Origin: Haematococcus lacustris | Lineage: Eukaryota > Chlorophyta > Chlorophyceae > Chlamydomonadales > Haematococcaceae | Assembly (NCBI GenBank): GCA_030144725.1 | Contig: JASKMD010000008.1 | Coordinates: forward strand, 15,798,782 to 15,862,781 | DNA: 64,000 bases | Direction: 5' to 3' | Part shown: positions 22,047-34,149 of the stretch, piece by piece | Position numbering within the stretch: the first letter of the stretch is position 1 | Layout of the letters: every line of letters begins with the position of its first letter | The notes under the pieces: generated by a model | The model's input: only the letters and a program-made list of their open reading frames with translations | Database searches by the model: none | Told to the model about the DNA's origin: nothing | Position numbers and translations under genes: made by a program

Positions 22047-23080
22047 TCACAGGCAGCTGCAGGGCTTGGCAAGCTCCTTCTTGACATGGGCAGGCATTCT
22101 TGTGACAACTTCTTTGAGGGCCTGGGATTGCTTGCATCCTCTCTCACGCGCTGCGCGTACCATCTCAATCACAAGCAGGTCAGGTAAGGCTGCAGTGTGA
22201 TGGGCTGCTGTACTTGAGGAGCCTGCAGCAGTGCCCAGGGCTGTCAGGGCAGTTGGTGAGCCAGGGGGTGGTGCTGCAGTAGTGGCCCGAGCTGCTAGGT
22301 GCTCAGGTGAGCTCAGAAGGTGCCCCTGCAGCAAGCTTGCAGTTGTTTGTGGAATGAGTAGGGCAGCATGGGGTCCCCAGGGCTGGGCAGCAGGCCTGAC
22401 CTAAGGCTGGGCAGCAGGGCTGCACCAGGGCTGGGCAGCAGGCCTGCCCTATGGCTCGGCAGCAGGCCTGCCCCAGGGCTGGGCAGCAGGGATGGGCAGC
22501 AGGGCTGCAGCAGGGCTGGGCAGCAGGCCTGCAGCAGGGCTGGGCAGCAGGCCTGCACCAGGGCTGGGCAGCAGGGCTGCACCAGGGCTGGGCAGCAGGC
22601 CTGCCCCAGGGCTGGGCAAAAGGGGGGCCCCAACGCTAGGCTGGGCTGTGTTAGGCGACTGGCTGGGCTGGTGGCTGCTTCCAGGCTGCATTCCCTGAAT
22701 CATTGGAGCACAGCGCACTGCGAGTCCTAGATTACCCGTGAGGGCAAGGGGCATCTGCATGACAGTCTGCTGTAGTGTAGTCATCGTGCTTCGTGTCATT
22801 GTGTTTGTCTTCATCTGCTGACGCCTGTGATGGATGAGCTCCTCTAGTGCTCCTGTGCAGCATCGCGCGACAAAGCTCATTAGTGCAGTGCCAGTGCCAG
22901 TGCTTCCACCCACCCAGCGGGCTGTCTCGCCAACTGCAATGGCTCCACTACTTCGTCGTCGATATCGCTATCAGGTTGGGTCGCGATAGAACGCTTCTTG
23001 CTAGTAGAGCCAGCGGGCCTCTTGTCTGGGCCATCTTTGCGCTTACGACCACTGCCTGGCCCGCCCATCGGAGAACCCAA
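22047..23080 (-). other. Unrecognised open frames of the inserted element
   Basis: Three minus-strand frames lie in line: one from 23080 begins Met-Gly-Ser-Pro and is Lys/Arg-rich (GRKRKDGPDK, STSKKRS) followed by an acidic stretch; one from 22913 has an ordinary-looking N-terminus (VARCCTGALEELIHHRRQQ) and then runs into the minisatellite; one ends at 22047 with VIEMVRAARERG. They may be exons or frameshifted pieces of one basic protein. I recognise no family, and the middle part is dominated by repeats. Confidence 0.3.
22365..22625 (+). repeat. GGGCTGGGCAGCAGGCCTGC minisatellite
   Basis: About ten units of 24-30 bp, differing by CACCAG, CCCCAG or CAGCAG inserts. It lies inside the minus-strand frames of the inserted element and accounts for their Pro/Ala/Leu/Cys periodicity. 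Confidence 0.88.
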
Positions 23081-23110
23081 AAATACCCCCCCCCCGGCTT
23101 TTGGTTAAAA

Positions 23111-23186
23111 GATGTTTTGCACCGCGGCCGTGCAAAAAGTCCGTGCAAACCATCTCGGTGGGGGGTCACACCCCGTGCAAAACATC
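23111..23186. repeat. 76-bp segment with perfect 12-bp inverted ends
   Basis: GATGTTTTGCAC at 23111-23122 is repeated as its exact complement at 23175-23186, and further GTGCAAA copies lie between. It is next to the right end of the 2.3-kb insertion, so it is probably a subterminal transposase-binding repeat cluster rather than a separate element. Confidence 0.7.
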
Positions 23187-23287
23187 CGGTTTATTGCCCA
23201 GTTACCCAAAAACGTGCCATGTGTAACCGGGAGACCTAACTGACCCCTTCCCTTCCCTCCCCTGTCCCACCACCACCGCTTCCGAGT

Positions 23288-23558
23288 CCCCTGCCCCTGC
23301 CCCTGCCCCTGCCCCTGCCCCTGCCCCTGCCCCTGCCCCTGCCCCTGCCCCTGCCCCTGCCCCTGCCCCTGCCCCTGCCCCTGCCCCTGCCCCTGCCCCT
23401 GCCCCTGCCCCTGCCCCTGCCCCTGCCCCTGCCCCTGCCCCTGCCCCTGCCCCTGCCCCTGCCCCTGCCCCTGCCCCTGCCCCTGCCCCTGCCCCTGCCC
23501 CTGCCCCTGCCCCTGCCCCTGCCCCTGCCCCTGCCCCTGCCCCTGCCCCTGCCCCTCA
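23288..23558 (+). repeat. (CCCTGC)n array before the right inverted arm
   Basis: About 45 clean CCCCTG units. This is the inverted counterpart of the 1225-1625 array and is shorter. It is fused on its left to the sequence TCCGAGTCCC, cut out of the module itself, which indicates a rearranged junction. Confidence 0.95.
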
Positions 23559-24750
23559 TGGCAGCTGAATGGGATGCCCTACGGCTGCCGCTCCTGGCTG
23601 CCGCTCCTGGCTGCCGATCCTGGCTGCCGCTGTGGAGTCTCAAGCAGTCCGTCATAGTCAGGGTAAGGTGAGGAGGTAGAGAAGGAGGAGGAGAACTGCT
23701 GCAGGGAACAAGGAGAAGGATAAGAGAGCCGGCAGCGGCAGTGGTGGCGGCAGTGTGGTGTGTAGGCATAGCATGGTTGGAGTGAGGGAAGTTGGTTGTA
23801 ACTACAAGCGCCCTCCAGCCTGCCCGCTCCAGGCTGCTGCGCCAAGGGCTGTTGGGTGCAGTAGGGAAGGGGTTGCGGTGTGTGTCTTGTTGTGGGGGTG
23901 AGGGGTGGGGGGAAGTAGGTTCTTTGGCAGACTCGGAAGCGGTGGTGGTGGGACAGGGGAGGGAAGGGAAGGGGTAGGGGGCAAGGTACAGGAGTGTGAC
24001 TGTCACACCTGCAGCCAACAAGATGCGTGCTTGCAGTTACTGCCCCATAGCACCAACCTCCTAGCTGCTGAAGCCACGCTTCACTTGCCACACATGGCTG
24101 ACTCCTGGCTGCTTGTGTCTTGGCTGCACTTATTGGCTGTACACGTCATGCACAACCTGCCTCGTAGCAGCGCCTCCATGGCTAAGCATGGTGTAATGTG
24201 TAATGGTTGGGTGGTGTATGGGATGCGGGGAGCGGCGAGCGGGGAGCGGGGACCATCGAAGTTGTGTGTTGATGCCATGTAGCTCAGCGAGTTTGAAGTT
24301 GCTGCCACCCCACTGCGGCTAGGTGTGTTCCAGTCGGCGGTCGTGGCTTGAGCATTGGTCATTGCTGCACATTTCTTGGCTGCCACCGTCATGTAGACAG
24401 TTGTCGCCACTGTCGTTGATTTTGCACTGTTCCTTATTGATCTTGATCTGCTGTGCTTGCTGGCTGCAATGGTTCTGGTCTGGTCATGCATCTCCTGCTG
24501 TAAGCAGTACTGATAGTCGAGTGCTAATACCACGCTCCTCTCATTGTGCTTGACACTTTCATTTTCATTGAAAATCTGAATGTAAAAATCTGAAGATTCA
24601 CAAGCCTGCCAATTGCAAGCAAGCATGGTTCAGTAGTCGAGCTGGTCGGACGCTTCACCGCATCTATATTGGCAGAGCTGGCACGACTACGGTGAGCATT
24701 CAGCTCGTGGGCCATCGGCAGGACGCAAACTGTGAGGTTACAATGGCGGG
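23559..24750 (-). repeat. Right arm of the ~1.2 kb inverted-repeat module
   Basis: Reverse complement of bases 1-1224; base 1 of the window corresponds to 24750. The heptanucleotide stretch is short here, and a few substitutions separate the arms. Together the arms enclose 22 kb of nested repeats. Confidence 0.88.
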
Positions 24751-25249
24751 GAGCTGACCAACATCGACAGCACACAGTCCACACCGCAAAATTAGAGCAG
24801 CTCACTCTGCTACAACCCAACACTCTGTGCTGGCGTACAACCTCCACTCAAAAACTCTCAATGCGAATGTCACTGGTGTGAACTAATACAAGGTTTGCTG
24901 TGAACGCCCACAGCACACCATATGTTCGTTAGTACCCTGCTATCCTGTGGCGTGTATGCAGCAGTGCCACACCGAGGGCACAAGGCTGGCTGCAGCTGCA
25001 CTACCCCCCTCCTCTGCCACCAAGCATGAGGTGATATACAGCAGCTGGATCACGCCACACAAGTGGCGCCACCTAGCCACATTCTGACAACCACTCCCCC
25101 CGCCCCCTTGGCCCGGCCCAACCGGTGGCACTGCCCACCAAACCATGAGCCATGCTGCTATGCCTACTCTGCTGCGCCTTGCCAGCCGGCATTGCTGCCA
25201 GTCACTGTCCTACTGACCTACCAGCACCCATGCCTGCTGCTGCTGCTGC
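24751..25249. other. Gene-free stretch between repeat arm and ABCC gene
   Basis: No open frame of note. It would contain the 3' UTR of the minus-strand ABCC gene. A chlorophyte-type TGTAA signal on the minus strand (24738-24742) lies about 510 bases past the stop, inside the repeat arm, and may be coincidental. Confidence 0.4.
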
Positions 25250-28200
25250 TCACCGCCCATGCCCTGCATTGCGGCGTGACGCAAAGAAGTCCGCTGCCAT
25301 CTGGCGAAGCGCTGCTGCAGCTGCCTCGCCAGTCTTGTCCACCAGCTTACTGAACATGGAATCCCGGTCAGACAGCAGTGCACTGGGCTCCGCATTCTCC
25401 TTCAGCACACCAGCCTCCATCACCAACACCTGGGGGCCAAGGCAGCCAGACGCAAGGTTAAGACGCCAGCCCACATTCAGCATGCCCAACCCTCACCGCA
25501 GCTGCCATTCCCTCCCGCCCCACCATGTTCTGCACTGGGCTGCTGGCCTACACCCACAGCCAGACGCCGCTCACCTTGTCAGACTCGATGACGGTGTCCA
25601 GCCGGTGGGCAATGGTGATGATGGTGCGTGCCATGAACACACGCTTGATAACGGCCTGCACCTCCTGCTCAGTGGCCGGGTCCATGGCGGCAGTGGCCTC
25701 GTCCAGGCACAGCACCGGCACCTTGCGCAGGGCGGCGCGGGCCAGACACACCAGCTGCTGCTGGCCCAGGGACCAGGCACCAGAGCCAGTGCCAGCCACA
25801 CGGCCGTCCAGGCCACCAGTGCGCTTCACCTGCTCCTCAAGGCTGGCCTGCGGGGGAGAGCAGGTGGCAAGGGGTCAGAACAGGGGCGGCAGGAGTGGGG
25901 CCGTACAAGGGGTGGGGTCTTACAAGGGGCGGAGCTGGTGTGGCAGGGTCTCAGGCGCGCAGGACTGGGGCAGAGGGACAGGAGCCACACAGTAGCACAG
26001 GTCACAGTAACACGCCAGCACTGCAGGCGCGCACCTGCTTGATGACGTCCCACAGCTCCACGTCGGTGTGCTCGTTGAAGGGGTCCAGGTTGGTGCGCAC
26101 GGTGCCGCTGAACACCACTGGCTCCTGGGGGATGATGCTGAGCCCGCGGCGCAGGCGGCGCAGGGTCATGCTGGCAATGTTGGCACCATCCACAAAGATG
26201 TTGCCCTTCTCCAGCTCAAACATGCGGTACAGTGCCAGCAGCAGGGTGCTCTTGCCCGAGCCTGTGCGACCGACCACGCCAACCTGCAGGCCAACAGCAC
26301 AGCAGCAGGTCAATGGCATGGCCAGTGTGGATGGCAGCCCATCCCAGGCTGCAGCTGGGGTGCAGGGAGATGCACTGCCATGCAGGGCCCGTGAGGGTGC
26401 ATGCACTGCCATGCCAGGGTGACGGCCCAGCAGTGTGGCTGGCACCAGCTGACCATCATGGGCTGGTGGGCGCACCTTGTCATGGTGGGCCAGGGAGAAG
26501 GTAACACCCTTCAGGGCGAAGGGGGCAGAGGGCGCGTCTGCAGGTCACCACCAGGCAACACAAGCATGTCACCAGCTGCCCAGGCACACATGCCCAGCCA
26601 GCAGCAGGGTGCACAAGGAAGCCACAGCCCAGGCCACAGCTACCACCCACCCCTCAGGTCTCTCCACACCACCCTGCTTGCTGCTCACATTTCATCCACA
26701 CGTTGTCAAACACCACGGTGCCACGGCTGGGCCAGTTGATGGGTGCACCGTCAGCGTCCAGGGTGCCGGCCTTGCCCTTGTCCGCAGTCACCACAATGCT
26801 CAGGTCCGGCTTGCCACCATTGCCAGCCTCACCACTGCTGGCTGAGTCAGCCTTGGCAGCGCCCTCCACAGGGATCGAGGTGGCTGCAGGGCAGGGAGGG
26901 GCGGGGTGGGGTGAGAGCACAGGGCGGGGCTGGTGCAACAGGGTCAGGGCAGCAGGCCAGGCAGGGCGAGGCAGGGCCTGTGCAGCCAGACGCATTGACA
27001 GGCTGCCAGGGTGCAGCGTGGAGGGAGTAAGGCGCTGAGCCACTCACCCAGCCAGCCGATCTTCTCCACGGCAGCCAGGTTGAACAGCGACTCAGCCATG
27101 AAGCGCACGGACCAGGTGTAGAACACAAGCATCTGCACAGCACACAGCAGCCAGCAGCACAGTGATCACACGAGGGCACAAGGGGCAGCGGCAGCAACAG
27201 CAGCAGCGGGCAGGCGAGGGACAGGGGCTTGGGGTGCAGCTGCTGACCTGGATGGTGTTGCTGAAGGCCAGGCCCACGGTGGCTGCACCCAGCTCCTCTG
27301 CCAGGCCCACGGCAAAGCAGGACACGGCCAGCACCAGGATGGCTCCGTACAGGTCGCACCAGTGCGCCAGCCACAGGTTCAGGGACTCGCCAGTGAACAC
27401 AGCAGCGTGGTGCACGTCATTCCTGCGTGCAGCAGCAGCCAGTCAGCCAGGGGCACCAGGTCAAGCCAGCCGCCAGGGCGGGAAAGCAGGCAGTCAGTCC
27501 CAGCTCCTGCCCTGCTGCTGCCAGTCCCAGCTCCCGCCCTGCTGCGGCTGCGCACCTCTGGATGGCGGTCTGGATGAAGTACTCGGTCTTGTTGAAGGCC
27601 TGGATGACGGACAGCCCCTCCAGCGTTTCAGCCACCAGACCCACCAGGGCGCCTGAGGACAAGCAGCAGGGTGCAGAGCAGTGAGCTCACCAGGCACAGG
27701 CACCCAGGAAGCTGCCCGCTCATTGCATCCCTGGCCAGCAGGGCCAGCAGGTAGCCCCTGGTGGGGACTGCACCCACCTGCAGTGCTGGTGCGGTGACCC
27801 TTGAGCTTGGTGGCGGCGGGCAGGTAGAACACCAACATGATCAGGGTCACGATGATGAGCACGCCCGCAAAGACGGAGAAGTAGTAGATGGTGGTCGACA
27901 CCGTGATGATGGTGGACAACATGATCAGGCCTGCGACAGCAACCAACACCATCAGTCAGTGCTGTGCAGAACAGGCACAGCCAACAACAGGCTACTGCTA
28001 CAGCTGCTGCTGCTGCTGTCTGCAGGCAGGCCAGGCCAGCTGGGCTTGCAGCTCACCGTAGATGCCCAGGTAGTGCAGGGAGTCCACCAGGTTCTCGTCC
28101 ATCATGTCCTGGTCCTTGGTGAAGGCCAGCAGCAGCTCGCCCACTGGGTTTTGCAGGAAGAAGCCCAGCGGAGCGTACAGGGTGCTGCAGGGGGCAGCAG

Positions 28201-31200
28201 GCAGGGGGCAAGGTCAGGGGGCAGCGGCCACAGCGCAGCTGCAGCTGTGGTCGCGATGCTGGCCCTGTGCCCGGGAGCGGGCCTGGCTGTGGCCTTGGTG
28301 CTGGGCTGCTGCAGCGGGCCTCACTTGTGCACGGCGCGGGAGTGCAGGCGCTGGCCGGCTCCGTGGGTCCACCAGTGGAAGCCAGCACCGCGGAAGAACA
28401 TGGAGAAGATGAAGAACAGCACTGGGATGGCGTAGGTGATGATGTAGGCCTGCGCCAGGTCAACAGGCAGGTCAGCAGGCAGGCCAGCAGCAGCAGCAGT
28501 GGGCCAAAGCAAGGAGCAGCAGGTGCAGGTGCTGAGCAAGCGCGCCTGCGGCTGTGCTGGCCACACGGGACTGGGCGGTGCCACTGCTGTGACTGCTGCT
28601 GCTGCTGCTGGCCAAAGGCAAAGACTGTTCATTCTGCCTGGCACTGACCTGGCCAGCAGTGAGGGCGGTGAAGGGGTCGTCAGGGCCGGTGCCCACGGGA
28701 TTCTTCTTAATGATGCTGTTGGGGTACCACACGCGGGCGTCGCTGGTCCACTGCCGCAGCCACCAATCACTGATCTGGCGAGAGGTCTGGCAGGCCAGGA
28801 AGATGAGGAAGGTGATGGTGAACACCGTGCCCCAGCCCGGGGAGTTCGCCACCAGGGTGACCATGGCCTCGTTCACAGTCAGGGCAGTCTTCTTCTCCTT
28901 CTTCTTGCCCATGCCGCCCTTGAGGTCGGTCACGCCCAGGTTGAGGGAGCCAGTGCCGGCAGGGCGGGTCTTCTTGGGGGCGTCACGGGGCTGCTCTGCA
29001 CCGCCAGCCGCTGCCAGCAGGTGGGAGGTGGGCAACACCTTGGACAGCAGCTCGCGTGCGCGCTCGTTCCAGGGGCCGAAGTACAGCATGCGCCCGTCCT
29101 CCATGATGGCCACCTTGTCCATCTGGGGCAGGAACTCGACCTGGTGCGTGATCATGACCACGGCCTTGTCGCGCATCAGGCCGCGCACGCAGTTGCTGAA
29201 CATGTGGTGAGCGGTGTGGTGGTCCACGGCTGACAGGGCGTTGTCCAGCAGCACCATGTCACTGTCAGCGTAGGCGGCGCGGGCAACGTTCAGGCGCTGG
29301 CGCTGGCCTGCACACCAGCAGCAGCAGCAGCGGCAGGGTCAGGCACACATCCCAGCGGTGCAGGGCAAAGGTGGGGCGCTGGGCAGCAGGGCGAGGCAGT
29401 GGGCTGGTAGTAAGCTGGCCTGCTGGTTGGCTGAACTGCGCCTGCCCACCTCCGCTCAGGTTGATGCCACGCAGGCCAGCATAGCTCTGGTCACCCTGTG
29501 GCAGGATCTGCAGGTCCAGCTCCAGGGCACAGGCGTGGATGCAGGCTTCATAGTGGTCAGGGTCGAACTCCTTGCCAAACAGGATGCTGTCACGCTGCGG
29601 GTTGGCAACACAGAAGGCACTCAGCAGTCAGCGGCACAGCTCAGGGGGCTGGCTGCAGGCAGGATGCGTCAGTGAAGGACACTGGTGTGGAGGCTGCCCT
29701 GCCCTGTGCTGCTGCCCTGTGCTGCGTCTGGCCTGGCCTGGCCGGTCCGTGCCTCACCAGGGTCAGGTTCTGGCACCAGGGGTTCTGGGGCACGTAGGCC
29801 ACGCGGCCGCCGCAAGTGGCACTGCCGCGCAGCTTCTCCATGTTGCCCAGGATGGCTGAGACCAGGGACGACTTGCCAGCGCCCACACGGCCCACAATGC
29901 CCACCACCTCGCCCTTCTTGACGGAGAACTCGGGCACAGACAGCGTGAAGGGGACGGTGGCGTTAGGGTACTTGAACTCAGCGTCGCGCTGCACATGGCC
30001 AGGACAGCAGCAGCAGCAGCCAAGTCAGGCTGAGGGCAGGGCAAAGTCGGGTGCAGGGAGGAAGGCCTGAGGGAGCAAAGTGGTGGGCAGGTGGCCGCCG
30101 TGCCTGCTGCTCCTGCTGCTCTTGCTGCTGCTGCTGCTGCTGTTGCATCTCCCTCCCCAAGCCCCTAGCCCTTGGGCAGCGACGCGACTCACAATGCTCA
30201 CGCCCGCCGTTGGGTTCATGGGCTGGCGGTCTGGTACCTCGGCCAGCAGGAACTCCTCCACACGCTGCAGCGAGGCAAGCATATCTGATGCTGCGCGCAT
30301 GGCCTTGGGCAGCACCACCAGGGGGAAGCGCAGGATGTTGAACAGGGACAGGATGGGGAAGGTGAGGGTGCTGGTGATGCGCGCCACGTTGACCTCGTAG
30401 GCGCTGAAGATCACCAGAGCGGTGGCAGGGGGCGTGGAGAACACCATCCTGCACAACACATCACCAAGGGGCCGCGGGTCAGCATGCGCCACAGCATGCT
30501 GCGTGTGGTGGGATGCGGGGGACCAGGCAGGCTAGGGGCAAGTCATGGGGCAAGTACAGGCACAGCTGGCCTCCACCCTCCCCACTCACATGACCTGGAT
30601 GGTCTTGATCAGGGCCACACGGAACTGGATGGCCAGCTCACGCTTGCGAATCTGCACACCAGGCAGCAGCGTAGGGGTCAGGCCATGATACCGACCACAA
30701 GATAGCAGTCAGGGGCAGCGAGGGCTGCTGCACTCACGTCACTGACGGTCTTCTCGAAATAACGCTCCCAGGCATAGTACCTGCAGGGGCAGGGGCAGGG
30801 CCAGCATACCCGCAGCTGAGCAGGGGCCAGCGCTGCTTCAGGCAGCACTGGGCAGGGTCACTGCAACACCCTGTCCACTAGCCTGCACACTGCAAGTGCT
30901 GGATGCCAGGCAGCTGGTGGTGGCGCTCACTTGACCAGCTTCATGGCGGGCAGCAGCTCCTGGAAGATGGAGCCTCGCTCCTGGGTGTTGGCTGCGTTGG
31001 CCTTCTTGTGCAGGATGATGCGCCAGCCGAACAGGTACTGGCAGGGCATGACGATGAACACCACACCCCAGCCAGGCAGCGCCCACTGCTTGACCAGCAC
31101 CACCAGGATGGTCAGGATGGCCATGGCCTCAATGGGGGCAGTCCACAGGTAGTGGATGTCCTGGATGCCGTCAAAGATCTTGGTGATGTCACTGGCCACG

Positions 31201-32393
31201 AAGGACACGGCGTCAGAGGCCATGGCCTTGGAAATGCTGGCCATGGCAAAAGACTTGCGGCAGATGGCGTTGGTGAGGGCGGCGCGCACAGACACGCCCA
31301 CCGTCATGCAGCCGTACGTCATGCGCTGGAGGGCAATGCCTGCGGCCAGGCACAGCACCGGGCACAGGGTCAATGCAGGAGGGACTGGATCGGCAGCAGT
31401 TGAGGCTGATTGCGAGCACCAGGCAGTCTGGCCCATTAATGTAAGCACCACCAGTACACAGACAAGGCACGCCATGTGTACCAGTCCTGTGGGCAGACGG
31501 GGTCTCTGCAGCTCCAGCCACCCACCCAGTACGTAGCCATCCAGGAAGAAGCAGGCGGCCAGCACCCAGCCCTGGTAGGGCTGGTACCACTCAGGGTGCC
31601 TGTTCACGTGGAACTGGAGCGTGCGCACGAAGAAGAAGGCGCCCATGATGACGCATACGGACCACAGCAGCTTGAACAGGCCTGCAGGGAGCAGGGGCAG
31701 AAGCAGGGCCAGGGGCAGGGTCAGGGCATGCGGGCAGGCAGGTGCAAGTGAGGCAGGCAGGCAGGTGCAAGTGAGGCATGCAGGCAGGCAGGCTCTCACC
31801 CGCCAGGAACAGGTCCTTGCCATACACAGACATCAAGACCTGGCGCAGCTTTGGGTTACCCTTGGCCACTGCGGCCTCCCAGGCGGTGCGGAACCTCTCA
31901 TAGGCAACCTGTGGCAGCGAGACAGCACGCAGAGTGAGCTGGCGAGGGTCAAGTGCAACGCAGCACCTATCGAGCGATGCAGTATGCAGCGCCACGTGAC
32001 CGGCATAGTAGGGTTGAGCCGCCCCAGCACGGCACAGTGCAGGGCTGCTCAGCAAACGAAGAGAGTGATGCGCTGGCAGGATCCCTGCCCCTGTAGCCTA
32101 CGGCCGAGGCGGTCCGGCAGATTTGCCAGATAGACTTGGGTACGAATTCAGGCTCACATCTGCAGTCTGCTCTGGTGGCAGCACGCAGGCCTCCAGGGGC
32201 ACGTTGTCTTTGCGGGCAGCGGACACAATGGGGTTAATCCATCTGCGAGGTCGCCCGGTACCACGGGGCATGAGTTGCTGCAAGTCGTGGCAAGTGAGTG
32301 CCCTGCGCTGCCAGTTCAAGCTCACTTGAAGCTATACTTGTTGAAGAACCCAGCGGTGGCGTCCGACTCGGTATACTTGTTCCCGGCGCCCAT
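25250..32393 (-). CDS. ABCC-subfamily (MRP-type) ABC transporter, 22 exons
   Basis: Predicted full transporter of 1,314 residues, close to short MRPs lacking TMD0. Exons (5' to 3'): 32393-32326, 32242-32158, 31908-31800, 31681-31526, 31339-30931, 30780-30738, 30651-30590, 30448-30193, 29988-29758, 29594-29450, 29307-28649, 28449-28325, 28184-28057, 27930-27778, 27652-27556, 27422-27248, 27132-27048, 26883-26689, 26537-26476, 26283-26035, 25847-25575, 25429-25250. All junctions are GT-AG and in phase (3,945 nt). NBD1: Walker A GRVGAGKS (429-436), LSGGQ (519-523), Walker B LLDN, with Asn544 in place of the catalytic acid, H-loop His576. NBD2: GRTGSGKST (1086-1094), degenerate SLGQQ (1190-1194), CLDE (Glu1214), His1245. 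This asymmetry is usual in ABCC proteins. It presumably exports organic anions or conjugates at the vacuolar or plasma membrane; the substrate is unknown. Confidence 0.93.
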
Positions 32394-32471
32394 ACTGGGG
32401 CGTTGCGGGTCAAGTGAGGCTGTGCTTGTTCCCTGTGCGAGAGGGATCTGCGAACAAGTGCTGAGACAGCA

Positions 32472-32479
32472 GATATATC
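32472..32479 (-). promoter_or_regulatory. Possible TATA-like element of the ABCC gene
   Basis: GATATATC lies about 80 bases upstream of the ABCC start codon on the coding strand. It stands out in GC-rich sequence, but the 5' UTR is undefined, so this is only a weak candidate. Confidence 0.2.
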
Positions 32480-33414
32480 GTCCAGCCTGGGAGCGGTTAC
32501 GGCAGTTGACCTACTACCGATTCGTGGACCTCCAATCCCGGCGTCGCATGCATCTTATCCTTCCACATCCGCACAACCATTCCATCGCTTCCCGGCACAA
32601 AGCCTTTGCTGTTGGCCATCTCTGGGTGTGCCGACACACCGCTGATGTTCATCGAGGCCAGTGTGGCGAGCTGGTGTCAAGGTGTGAGAGCACATGTTAA
32701 CACACACATGCGGCAAGCCTTAATCGTACCCGCCACGAGCGGGTACGGTGTGTGGTAGAATTGCGAACAATTGCCCAATCTCACGTTTCCGCTCAGTCCG
32801 CACTGACAGCCGCGGAGCACTCTGGTCCGCACTGACAGCCGCGGAGACACCTGCAACCTCAGCCATTGGCGCCAATGGTGCCGTGAGCCCGTCATTAAGG
32901 CTGACTGCCCCGGCGGGCGCGGACTGGTGACCTGAGGTTGTCTTGAAGTGAGGGGATTGGAGACCTGGAGTTGTCTTAAAGTAAACACGAGGCCAGTGTG
33001 AAATGCACGCCCGTACATTGCCTGCTAAAAACAAACAGCAGGCATAGGTCGTAGCAGGATGTGCTGGCCGACCGCATGGTTTGCTATACAGAGGCAGACC
33101 ATGCTAGCATGCTCATCAGCATTGCACACTGGAAAGCTGGTGGTCAGGTCTAGAGGCCGAGTTCACGACGGCACCTGACTATGCAGCCATGCTGGCTATG
33201 TATTGCAGTCCAGTGTGTTGTATTGATGTCATTAGTGTGATTCACCACGCCACTGTTATGCCTGTGACAGCGTCTCCCTCATCAGCCCAGCGGGCAACAC
33301 TTACCAACACAACAGCAGGATAATATGACCCTCACTAGGGGTGGTGCTTTGCCTTCATGTAGCAAACATCTCTCCTGCATGGCATGGGCGCCTTCCACCT
33401 ACCACACTGTGACA
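32480..33414. other. Intergenic region without a recognisable gene
   Basis: It contains a ~27-bp tandem (GTCCGCACTGACAGCCGCGG, about 32793-32848) and a pair of related 24-bp motifs (GTTGTCTTGAAGTGAG and GTTGTCTTAAAGT, about 32937-32985). The part 33245-33320 resembles 58020-58095, which also accompanies a TnpB/Fanzor-like relic. Confidence 0.5.
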
Positions 33415-33479
33415 GGGCCATAGCCTAGAGTTGGCGTGACAAACATGCACTGATGTGAGCTGGCAACAGCTTGAGGAGT

Positions 33480-33900
33480 GCACCCTGCCGTGTCCAAGGC
33501 TGCTGTTGCTGCTGCTGCTGCTAAAGTGGGCGGTCTTGCACCCGCTTGTGACCCAGCTCAGGGTATTTCTTGGGAAGCTCGGCAGTATCTGTCACGAGCA
33601 TGTCTCCAGCCCACGCCGCTTGCTGTCCTTAATGCATTGCGTGTTCAGCGCTGCAGCGCAGTCATGGCCCACCCGCTGGCTGAGGCACCCAGGGGTTGAG
33701 ATTGGCAGCTTGGCACTTGCCTTTGGCCTTTGCCCTTCATGCGCCTGGTTTGCCTGGCATCCTGCTCAGCCTTGGTGCGCTGGGTTGGCGGCGGGGTGTT
33801 TGGCCGAGGCCCTCAGGCTACTGGCTGTGTGGCTGCCTGGCTGTGTGGGGGATGAGAACCCGCCAGCAACACTGCCACAGCAGCTGTTGTCGCCTGGCTA
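33480..33900 (-). pseudogene. TnpB/Fanzor-like relic A (C-terminal part)
   Basis: Read on the minus strand it retains, in order: SQAATQP, a Pro-rich TPPP segment, a Lys/Gly stretch, HDCAAALN (the RuvC-III-like DRDxNAALN motif with substitutions), and a degraded KYPELGHKRV tail, broken by stops and frame changes. The same order occurs in the better preserved copy at 34716-35486. The leading Arg-Asp of the motif is changed and stops interrupt it, so it is not functional. Confidence 0.6.
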
Positions 33901-34149
33901 CGTGAGGGCTTTGTGAGCTGGCATGGTACTATAACTGTGCACCACATCAGGCCCCGTACCGGCTTATCATGCTGCTGGCTCTATGCTGGGTGGAGCAGTT
34001 GACATTTCACCTGCCCTGCTTGGTGCTTCAAGCCTGGTTAAGGCCTGGTGGGCTGCCCATGGCCCAAGGGGGTTCCAGCCTGCAGGCCTGGTGGGCCCCC
34101 GCGCCTCTCGAGCTGCACCTGCCACAGCACCAGGCTAGACACGCACAGA

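Larger units (their letters stand above)
20894..23199. mobile_element. 2.3-kb element inserted in the inverted satellite copy
   Basis: In the other copies CTTCAAGTTA runs directly into CCCAAAAACGTGCC. Here the two halves are separated by 2,306 bp, with AGTTA on both sides (20889-20893 and 23200-23204), consistent with a 5-bp target-site duplication. The ends are weakly inverted: GGAGGTTTGCGACGG near the left end resembles, in reverse, GGATGTTTTGCACGGG near the right end. Related GGAGGTTTGC and TGCAAA motifs recur subterminally. It carries two minisatellites and a few open frames on the minus strand but no transposase I recognise, so it is probably a non-autonomous DNA transposon. Confidence 0.65.

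Noticed and set aside
22365..22625. Minisatellite with regular spacing considered as a CRISPR-like array
   Set aside because: Units are contiguous and similar throughout, without unique spacers; this is a eukaryotic tandem repeat.
25152..26042. Plus-strand 296-codon frame opposite the ABCC gene
   Set aside because: Shadow of GC-rich coding DNA; the minus strand carries the ABC motifs and a consistent exon model.
33455..33916. Plus-strand 153-codon frame over TnpB/Fanzor-like relic A
   Set aside because: It is antisense to the recognisable relic; the family motifs are on the minus strand.
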